Made by a program: the position numbers and the translations under genes
Assembly: GCA_013378375.1 (NCBI GenBank)
Contig: JACAFT010000033.1
Location: 1 to 5,013 of the forward strand
Reading direction: 5' to 3'
Length of the DNA stretch: 5,013 nucleotides
DNA from: UBA57 sp013378375
Lineage (GTDB): Archaea; Thermoproteota; Nitrososphaeria; Nitrososphaerales; UBA57
Notes under the pieces: generated by a model
Database searches by the model: none
Seen by the model: the letters and a program-made list of their open reading frames with translations, nothing else
Told to the model about the DNA's origin: nothing
Shown: positions 1 through 4,026 of the stretch, piece by piece
How the letters are laid out: each line of letters starts with the position of its first letter
Position numbering within the stretch: the stretch's first letter is position 1

Positions 1-136
1 CTTTACGTTTTGGAGCAGCTTTCTTCTTTGAAGCAGCTTTACGTTTTGGAGCAGCTTTCTTCTTTGAAGCAGCTTTACGTTTTGGAGCAGCTTTCTTCTT
101 TGAAGCAGCTTTACGTTTTGGAGCAGCTTTCTTCTT
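1..136. repeat. Perfect 36-bp tandem repeat, 3.8 copies, coding
   Basis: Copies begin at 1, 37, 73 and 109, and the last is cut to 28 bases (109-136) before the sequence diverges. The copies are identical base for base, including third codon positions, and there is no spacer between them. Each unit encodes 12 residues and itself consists of two related six-residue halves (KKKAAP/S-like blocks), so the array seems to have grown by duplicating an older 18-bp unit. The array may continue past the left edge. Confidence 0.95.
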
Positions 137-172
137 CGTTGCTTTCTTCTTTACCTTAGTTTTTTTAACCAT
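1..172 (-). CDS. Lysine/alanine-rich histone H1-like basic repeat protein (N-terminal part, runs off left edge)
   Basis: The reading frame starts at the ATG at 172-170 and stays open to the window edge, giving 57 codons plus one base. It begins MVKKTKVKKKAT and then repeats the 12-residue unit KKKAAPKRKAAS three times, with a fourth partial copy. Of the 57 visible residues, 26 are Lys, 4 Arg and 15 Ala; there are no acidic or aromatic residues. This composition resembles the tails of eukaryotic histone H1 and bacterial H1-like proteins (AlgP/HC2 type), which bind nucleic acid non-specifically, so a chromatin or RNA-binding role is inferred. No folded domain is visible, but the C-terminus is missing. 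All Arg codons are CGT. No Shine-Dalgarno precedes the start, so a leaderless or very short-leader mRNA is likely. It lies 68 nt downstream of tRNA-Ala on the same strand. The coding call is fairly secure; the function is not. Confidence 0.8.
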   Translation of the reverse strand, partial: MVKKTKVKKKATKKKAAPKRKAASKKKAAPKRKAASKKKAAPKRKAASKKKAAPKRK

Positions 173-189
173 ATTTTATTCAATATACT

Positions 190-213
190 AAATATATTTC
201 ACTCTTTATAATA
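190..213 (-). promoter_or_regulatory. Possible TATA box(es) for the basic repeat protein
   Basis: Read on the minus strand, the spacer between tRNA-Ala and the basic-protein start holds two AT-rich TATA-like elements, TATTATAAAG (213-204) and AAATATATTT (199-190). With archaeal spacing of about 26 bp to the start site, the first would begin transcription about 10 nt before the ATG and the second at or close to the ATG. The background is very AT-rich, so this is suggestive only; read-through from tRNA-Ala or sufD is the alternative. Confidence 0.35.
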
Positions 214-240
214 CTGTTGTAAAATTTTCAATAATCTTTA

Positions 241-328
241 TGGACCGGAAGGGACTTGAACCCTCGACCTTCCGAGATCTTGGTATATAACATGCAAGTC
301 GGATATTCTACCGCTGAACTACCGGCCC
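241..328 (-). tRNA. tRNA-Ala(UGC) with one 16-nt intron
   Basis: On the minus strand the sequence folds as a complete cloverleaf. The acceptor is GGGCCGG/CCGGUCC with discriminator A, the D-stem GUUC/GAAU, the anticodon stem UCCGA/UCGGA, the variable loop AGGUC, and the T-stem GAGGG/CCCUU with loop UUCAAGU. After removal of the intron the anticodon loop is CUUGCAC, so the anticodon at 296-294 is UGC. The acceptor carries G3-U70, the classic alanine identity pair, and A73, which confirms Ala rather than Cys. CCA is not encoded. The mature length is 72 nt before CCA addition. The gene lies 44 nt downstream of the sufD stop on the same strand and might be co-transcribed with it, or driven by its own TATA-like box. 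Confidence 0.95.
277..292 (-). other. tRNA-Ala intron (16 nt, canonical 37/38 position)
   Basis: The intron interrupts the anticodon loop between A37 and C38. The flanks form a textbook bulge-helix-bulge: outer helix is the anticodon stem, the central 4-bp helix pairs CUUG with CAAG, the 5' bulge is CAU (cut CA/U), the 3' bulge is AUC (cut AU/C), and a short GU/AC inner helix closes a 5-nt loop. This is the normal substrate of the archaeal tRNA splicing endonuclease. The bulge rule and the need for a 7-nt loop independently give the same splice sites. Confidence 0.92.
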
Positions 329-359
329 TATTTTTACTTGTAGTTGATTGTATTAAATT

Positions 360-374
360 CTATAAAATATATTT
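360..374 (-). promoter_or_regulatory. Possible TATA box for tRNA-Ala
   Basis: On the minus strand, AAATATATTTTATAG overlaps the sufD stop codon and ends 31 nt before the tRNA 5' end. At typical archaeal spacing, transcription would start roughly 10-15 nt before the mature 5' end. The match is only compositional, in a region that is AT-rich throughout, and co-transcription with sufD is equally possible. Confidence 0.3.
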
Positions 375-2019
375 AATCTATTTCGATATATATTTCATTA
401 TTTTCTATTTTAACATTATATATTTGTAATTCTTTTACTGCAGGAAGGTTAATTGCTTGTCCTGTATTTAAGTCGAATTTAGATAAGTGCACAGGACATG
501 TCAATTCCATTCCTGTTATAAATCCATCTTCTAAATTGACCTCTTGGTGAGTACATTGCCCTCCTGTTGCGAATATTTTATTTTGTATGTTGGAAATAAG
601 TATACTTTTGTCATTTAAGTCAAAATTCTTCATCGTTCCTACAGGAATATCTGTAACTTTACATACTTTTTCAAATTTACCTTTCACAGGTACTGTTTTC
701 TCTATTAATTTTTTTGATGTTTGCAATGACATATTATTAAATTTAAATTCAATCATCTCTGTAATTTGCTCTTTGACCGAAGGGATTTCAATTCTTTTTA
801 CAATGGATTCTAAAAATCCTGTTATAATTAATCTGATGGAAGTTCCTTTATCAAGTGCTCTGGATTGTAGATAAAACAACAAATCTTCATCAATTGGTGC
901 TACTGCAGCTGAATGTTTTGCTTTTACATTTCGATTATCTATTTCTAATCCTGGTATTATATTTGCTCTAGCTTCGCCTCCCAATAGTATTGCATGACCT
1001 CCTAAAAATGTATCAGCATTATGAGCTTGATTCTCAATTTTGTTCATACCCTTGAGAGTCATTTGTGCTCTGTCACTCATTACTCCTTTTACATCTACAA
1101 CTCCTTTTGTATTTGTACCTGAGTGATAGACACTTACTATGAGATCATGTTTTTCTTCTTGTGTACCGATAACAATGTGCAAGTCATCAACTCTCGAATT
1201 TGTTCCTATTAGATGTGAATAACTTTTTGTTCTAGTAATATTGCCACCTAAATATCCACTAGCTAAATTTGCGGTTCCACCATCTTTAATTTCTATTTTT
1301 TTATTCATTAAAGAAATTATATTATTACCAAATAGTTCAATTTCACTAAGCATTAGTTTAGCATTTTTCTCAACAAAAATATCTTGTGAATAACCAAAAA
1401 TGTTTTTATCGTTTTTCGTATGTTTAGACGATGAATAATGTTCAATAAATAAACTCAAGTTAGAACTATCTTCTAATATTATCATGTTTTTGTTAAAAAT
1501 ACCTTGATTCAAACTTTCTTGTCTATTGATATATCTAATTGTTTCCGAAATCTTTGTTCCTTTTGGAACATAGAAAAAAATCCCAGATTTAAATAATGCG
1601 TCAGCGAGGTATTCGAGTTTATCTCTATTTGTTTTATTAAGATATTTCTTGACAAGTTCTGGATACTTTTTAATTGCACTTGAAATATCTGTCAATATTA
1701 AATTCTTGTCTGCTGTATTGTTGTATTCTTTTCCTTGTATTATCTGATCGTCAACTTGTAAGAAATCAATATTTCTTCCTCTGTGTTCTGTTTCTATTTC
1801 TAAATCACCTCTCTTTTTATTTAATTCAATATTTTCTAAATCAAATCCTGTAAGAAATTCACTATATTTTGTAAATAGGTTGGATTTTTCTACTGGAGAG
1901 TCTTGAAATTTCCTTAAACTTTCTAATCTGTATTCTAACATCCAAGTTGGTTCATTATTAAATTTTGAAATAGATTTGATTACATCAATTGAAATGTCTT
2001 CAAAAATTTTTGCCTGCAT
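373..2019 (-). CDS. sufD: SufD-like Fe-S cluster assembly protein with C-terminal Rieske [2Fe-2S] domain
   Basis: This 548-residue protein has two parts. Residues 1 to about 435 are a SufB/SufD-family protein. The N-terminal motif EPTWMLEYRLESLRKF (residues 23-38) matches the EPxWMxxxRLxS signature also seen in the neighbouring SufB. The end of the beta-helix core and the C-terminal helices follow, with HSAAVAPIDEDLLFYLQSRAL at 369-389 and ITGFLE at 399-404. His369 aligns with the functional His360 of E. coli SufD, while the nearby Cys358 position is Ala367. Residues about 446-548 form a Rieske ferredoxin domain with C489-x-H491-x16-C508-x2-H511 followed by SKFDLNTG and a Pro near residue 526, the usual ferredoxin-type pattern. 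SufD proteins are normally about 400-460 aa without this domain. In many bacteria a separate Rieske ferredoxin gene lies in the suf operon, so the fusion fits the pathway. SufD is a scaffold partner of SufB in the cytosolic SufBC2D complex; the Rieske part may bring electrons or bind the nascent cluster (inference). The start lies 22 nt after the sufB stop with only a weak GAG-type purine patch, so the gene is probably translated from a sufB-sufD mRNA. Confidence 0.93.
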   Translation of the reverse strand: MQAKIFEDISIDVIKSISKFNNEPTWMLEYRLESLRKFQDSPVEKSNLFTKYSEFLTGFDLENIELNKKRGDLEIETEHRGRNIDFLQVDDQIIQGKEYNNTADKNLILTDISSAIKKYPELVKKYLNKTNRDKLEYLADALFKSGIFFYVPKGTKISETIRYINRQESLNQGIFNKNMIILEDSSNLSLFIEHYSSSKHTKNDKNIFGYSQDIFVEKNAKLMLSEIELFGNNIISLMNKKIEIKDGGTANLASGYLGGNITRTKSYSHLIGTNSRVDDLHIVIGTQEEKHDLIVSVYHSGTNTKGVVDVKGVMSDRAQMTLKGMNKIENQAHNADTFLGGHAILLGGEARANIIPGLEIDNRNVKAKHSAAVAPIDEDLLFYLQSRALDKGTSIRLIITGFLESIVKRIEIPSVKEQITEMIEFKFNNMSLQTSKKLIEKTVPVKGKFEKVCKVTDIPVGTMKNFDLNDKSILISNIQNKIFATGGQCTHQEVNLEDGFITGMELTCPVHLSKFDLNTGQAINLPAVKELQIYNVKIENNEIYIEID

Positions 2020-2041
2020 ATTTTTCTCGCTTTTACTATTG

Positions 2042-3454
2042 TTAACCTACTGATCCTTCCATTTCCAATGCCATTAGTCTATTTAATTCGACTGCATATT
2101 CCATTGGAAGTTCTTTTAGAAATGGCTCAAAAAATCCTAGTACTATGATTCTAGTTGCTTCGTCTTCAGTTAATCCTCTTGACATTAAATAAAATAGTTG
2201 ATCTTCTCCTATTTTTCCGACAGTTGCTTCATGTGTTAATGTTGCATCTTCTTCAATTATTTCATTATATGGGTAAGTATCTGAAATAGAGTCATCGTCT
2301 AGAATCAAAGCATCACATCTGACTGTTGATTTTACATTTGTTGCACCCTTAGCCACGTGTAATAATCCTCTGTAACTGGATCTGCCACCATCTTTTGAAA
2401 TAGATTTTGCAATAATTTTTGATGATGTATCTGGAGCTAGGTGTATTACTTTTCCACCTGAATCTTGATGTTGATTTTTTCCTGCATAGGCACACGACAG
2501 TATTTCTGCTTTTGCACCCTTACCTAATAGGTACACTGACGGGTATTTCATTGTTATTTTACTACCAATATTTCCATCGACCCATTCTACTGTTGCATTG
2601 TCGTACGCATGAGCTCTTTTAGTTACGAGATTATAAACATCACTTGACCAATTTTGTATTGTAGTATAGCGAATTTTAGCTCCTTTCTTTGCAATTAATT
2701 CTACAACTGCTGAGTGTAATGATTCTGATGAATAAACAGGTGCTGTACAACCTTCAATATAATGTATTGAACTTCCTTCATCTGCTATGATTAATGTTCT
2801 TTCGAATTGACCAATGTTTTCTGCATTTATTCTGAAGTATGCTTGTAAAGGCATATCTACGTGAACATCTTTTGGGATATAAACAAAAGACCCTCCACTC
2901 CAAACCGCACTGTTTAATGCTGCGAATTTATTATCTTCTGGTGGAATTATTTTACCAAAGTATTCTTTTACAATATCTTCATGTTTCTTTAATCCTTCAT
3001 CCATTCCATAGAAAATTACTCCTTGTTCTTCTAAGTCCTTTCTTAAATTATGATAAACCACATCTGATTCATATTGCGCTCCCACTCCTGCTAAAAATTT
3101 TCTTTCCGCTTCAGGTATTCCCAATTTATCAAAAGTATTTTTTATATCTTCAGGAACATCTTCCCAATTATTTGCTTGTTTGTCTGTTGGTTTTGCGTAG
3201 TAGTAAATATTGTTAAATATAATTTGTGATAAATCTGCTCCCCAAGCAGGCATTTCTTTTTCATTAAATAGTTTAAACGATCTTAATCTAAATTCTCTCA
3301 TCCACTCTGGTTCGTCCTTTTTATCAGAGATCATTTTGACTATATCTTCAGATAATCCCTTTTTTCCTTTGTAGACGTAATTTTTCGTAGAATCCTTAAA
3401 ATCATACTTTTTATAATCAAAAGAAACTTGTTCTGTCATGAGCATATTTTTCAT
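2042..3454 (-). CDS. sufB: Fe-S cluster assembly scaffold protein SufB
   Basis: The 470-residue product is a full-length SufB, the scaffold on which the SufBC2D complex builds [4Fe-4S] or [2Fe-2S] clusters from cysteine-derived sulfur. Seen directly: the N-terminal DEPEWMREFRLRSF motif (47-60), WSGGSFVYIP (185-194), EGCTAPVYSSESLHSAVVEL (234-253), Cys380 in TVRCDALILDD, the PYNEI motif (395-399), and HEATVGKIGEDQLFYLMSRG (408-427) ending in the standard SVG C-terminus. Cys380 corresponds to the essential Cys405 of E. coli SufB, and His408/Glu409 to its catalytic His433/Glu434 (family knowledge). Three in-frame ATGs lie close together at the start, codons 1, 4 and 6; none has a Shine-Dalgarno, and MTEQVSFDYK from codon 6 is an equally good beginning. 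The gene is first in a sufB-sufD unit with its own TATA-like box. No sufC ATPase gene flanks it: upstream is a divergent tRNA. Arginine codons are 14 AGA and 1 CGC. Confidence 0.97.
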   Translation of the reverse strand: MKNMLMTEQVSFDYKKYDFKDSTKNYVYKGKKGLSEDIVKMISDKKDEPEWMREFRLRSFKLFNEKEMPAWGADLSQIIFNNIYYYAKPTDKQANNWEDVPEDIKNTFDKLGIPEAERKFLAGVGAQYESDVVYHNLRKDLEEQGVIFYGMDEGLKKHEDIVKEYFGKIIPPEDNKFAALNSAVWSGGSFVYIPKDVHVDMPLQAYFRINAENIGQFERTLIIADEGSSIHYIEGCTAPVYSSESLHSAVVELIAKKGAKIRYTTIQNWSSDVYNLVTKRAHAYDNATVEWVDGNIGSKITMKYPSVYLLGKGAKAEILSCAYAGKNQHQDSGGKVIHLAPDTSSKIIAKSISKDGGRSSYRGLLHVAKGATNVKSTVRCDALILDDDSISDTYPYNEIIEEDATLTHEATVGKIGEDQLFYLMSRGLTEDEATRIIVLGFFEPFLKELPMEYAVELNRLMALEMEGSVG

Positions 3455-3484
3455 ATATTTGCCGCTTAATAGACATTACTATAG

Positions 3485-3498
3485 TTATATAATTTTTT
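3485..3498 (-). promoter_or_regulatory. Likely TATA box and BRE for sufB-sufD
   Basis: On the minus strand an A-rich run followed by TTATATAA (3492-3485) gives a purine-rich BRE-like stretch plus a good archaeal TATA box. A start about 26 bp downstream falls near 3463, leaving a leader of roughly 10 nt before the first sufB ATG, which fits the missing Shine-Dalgarno. No obvious operator palindrome is seen beside it. Confidence 0.55.
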
Positions 3499-3524
3499 AA
3501 TACAAATTTCTATAAAAATTACTA

Positions 3525-3534
3525 TTTATATAAA
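3525..3534 (+). promoter_or_regulatory. TATA box for tRNA-Ile
   Basis: TTTATATAAA closely matches the archaeal TATA consensus, and its centre lies 27 bp before the first base of tRNA-Ile. That spacing puts the transcription start at or next to the mature 5' end. It is divergent from the sufB box about 40 bp away, so the two promoters share one short AT-rich spacer. Confidence 0.7.
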
Positions 3535-3582
3535 TGATTGGTAAAGAAATGGACTAGGGCCACTAGCTCAGTATGGTTAGAG

Positions 3583-3596
3583 TATTACAACTAAAG
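3583..3596 (+). other. tRNA-Ile intron 1 (14 nt, non-canonical position 24/25 in the D-arm)
   Basis: Removing UAUUACAACUAAAG joins GAG to CG, restoring a fully paired D-stem (GCUC/GAGC) and base G26. A 4-bp helix UUAG/CUAA flanks the cut sites, with 3-nt bulges AGU (cut AG/U) and AGC (cut AG/C), as the archaeal splicing endonuclease requires. There is no clear inner helix, only a 7-nt loop, and no outer helix, so this is a relaxed bulge-helix-loop site. Because both bulges begin AG, shifting the cuts by one or two bases gives the same mature tRNA. Without removal, 14 extra bases would separate the D-stem from the anticodon stem. Confidence 0.85.
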
Positions 3597-3609
3597 CGTT
3601 CGACTGATA

Positions 3610-3621
3610 ATTCCTTCAGAT
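3610..3621 (+). other. tRNA-Ile intron 2 (12 nt, canonical 37/38 position)
   Basis: Removal of AUUCCUUCAGAU leaves the normal 7-nt loop CUGAUAA. The site has a 4-bp helix CUGA/UCAG next to the anticodon stem, a 5' bulge UAA (cut UA/A) and a 3' bulge AUA (cut AU/A). The loop beyond the 5' bulge is only 5 nt with no inner helix, so this too is a relaxed bulge-helix-loop motif and close to the minimum possible intron length. Confidence 0.88.
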
Positions 3622-3701
3622 ATCGAAAGGTCGAGAGTTCAAATCTCCCGTGGCCCATAACATATTTTACAATCCATTACATTACCTATGTGTGTATAAT
3701 T

Positions 3702-3974
3702 ATGACCAAAAAATCAGATCAAAATCAAGAGCTGTTAAACAAGGCATTAGCTATCCTGTTATCTGTCTCTGAGAGTACAAATACACCTAGGAATATTCGA
3801 AAATTGATCAAAGATACTATTGATGTGTTAAAAGATGATTCTCTAAGTATTGGCGTTCGGGCTGCAAATGCAATTAGTATGCTGGACGATGTTTCACAAG
3901 ATCCTAATATGCCTTCATTTTCACGAGTAACTACTTGGAGTGCCGTTAGTACCTTAGAAAGTATAAGAGATTAA
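3702..3974 (+). CDS. UPF0147 family protein
   Basis: The 90-residue product matches the archaeal UPF0147 family in length and sequence. Recognisable blocks are NTPRNIRKLI (27-36), VRAANAISMLDDVSQDPNMP (52-71) and WSAVSTLESIRD (79-90). The protein looks small, soluble and all-helical, with no transmembrane segment, signal peptide or Cys. The family's biochemical function is unknown; it is widespread and conserved in archaea. I chose the ATG at 3702 because MTKKSDQNQE gives the normal family length; the same frame stays open further upstream, but that part would be encoded by the tRNA-Ile gene. No Shine-Dalgarno is present (GTGTATAATT precedes the ATG), which fits a leaderless or short-leader mRNA. 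It lies 44 nt after tRNA-Ile on the same strand, so co-transcription with the tRNA is possible; an AT-rich CATATTTTAC at 3661-3670 is a weak candidate box of its own. Confidence 0.93.
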   Translation: MTKKSDQNQELLNKALAILLSVSESTNTPRNIRKLIKDTIDVLKDDSLSIGVRAANAISMLDDVSQDPNMPSFSRVTTWSAVSTLESIRD

Positions 3975-3979
3975 TTTTT
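3975..3979 (+). terminator. Possible oligo-T termination signal after the UPF0147 gene
   Basis: A run of five T directly follows the UPF0147 stop codon. Archaeal RNA polymerase terminates at short T-runs without a hairpin, and no hairpin is seen here. Since T-runs of this length are common in this AT-rich window, the call is weak. Confidence 0.3.
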
Positions 3980-3990
3980 CCAGTAAAGAG

Positions 3991-3998
3991 TTTATTAA
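3991..3998 (+). promoter_or_regulatory. Possible TATA box for the gene starting at 4027
   Basis: TTTATTAA is centred about 32 bp before the ATG at 4027, which would place a start site about 5 nt before the codon. The better-looking TTATATATA at 4013-4021 is too near the ATG to serve a normal start. The absence of a Shine-Dalgarno in front of 4027 agrees with a very short leader. Confidence 0.35.
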
Positions 3999-4026
3999 TT
4001 GCTAATTTTCAATTATATATACTAAT

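Larger units (their letters stand above)
3557..3657 (+). tRNA. tRNA-Ile(GAU) with two introns
   Basis: The gene spans 101 nt and yields a 75-nt mature tRNA after removal of 14-nt and 12-nt introns. The acceptor stem GGGCCAC/GUGGCCC is perfect with discriminator A. After splicing, the D-stem is GCUC/GAGC, base 26 is G, the anticodon stem is UUCGA/UCGAA, the anticodon loop is CUGAUAA with GAU at 3606-3608, and the variable loop is AGGUC. The T-arm is GAGAG-UUCAAAU-CUCCC, which has an A-C mismatch at its second pair; the rest of the T-arm is normal. CCA is not encoded. The GAU anticodon decodes AUU and AUC. The introns are short enough that the unspliced gene could be missed or misread by models allowing only one anticodon-loop intron. 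A strong TATA box lies 27 bp upstream. The gene precedes the UPF0147 gene by 44 nt. Confidence 0.93.

Noticed and set aside
1..136. 36-bp repeat unit as a CRISPR array
   Set aside because: The repeat length fits, but the copies are directly joined without spacers and are in frame inside a basic protein gene.
241..328. tRNA-Cys(GCA) reading of the minus-strand tRNA
   Set aside because: GCA occurs in the loop one base off, but intron removal by the bulge rule gives anticodon UGC, and G3-U70 with A73 mark alanine.
587..874. Plus-strand open frame inside sufD
   Set aside because: It is antisense to the conserved SufD/Rieske coding sequence, has no homology I recognise, and reads as a shadow of the real frame.
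2419..3216. Two plus-strand open frames (2419-2622 and 2839-3216) inside sufB
   Set aside because: Their Leu/His/Tyr-rich composition is typical of antisense to an AT-rich gene, and they lie wholly within strongly conserved sufB.
3573..3701. Upstream extension of the UPF0147 frame to an ATG at 3573
   Set aside because: The added 43 residues would be encoded by the tRNA-Ile gene, and the family length of about 90 aa is met by the ATG at 3702.
4013..4021. TTATATATA as the TATA box of the gene at 4027
   Set aside because: It ends only 5 bp before the ATG; a start 26 bp downstream would fall inside the coding sequence.
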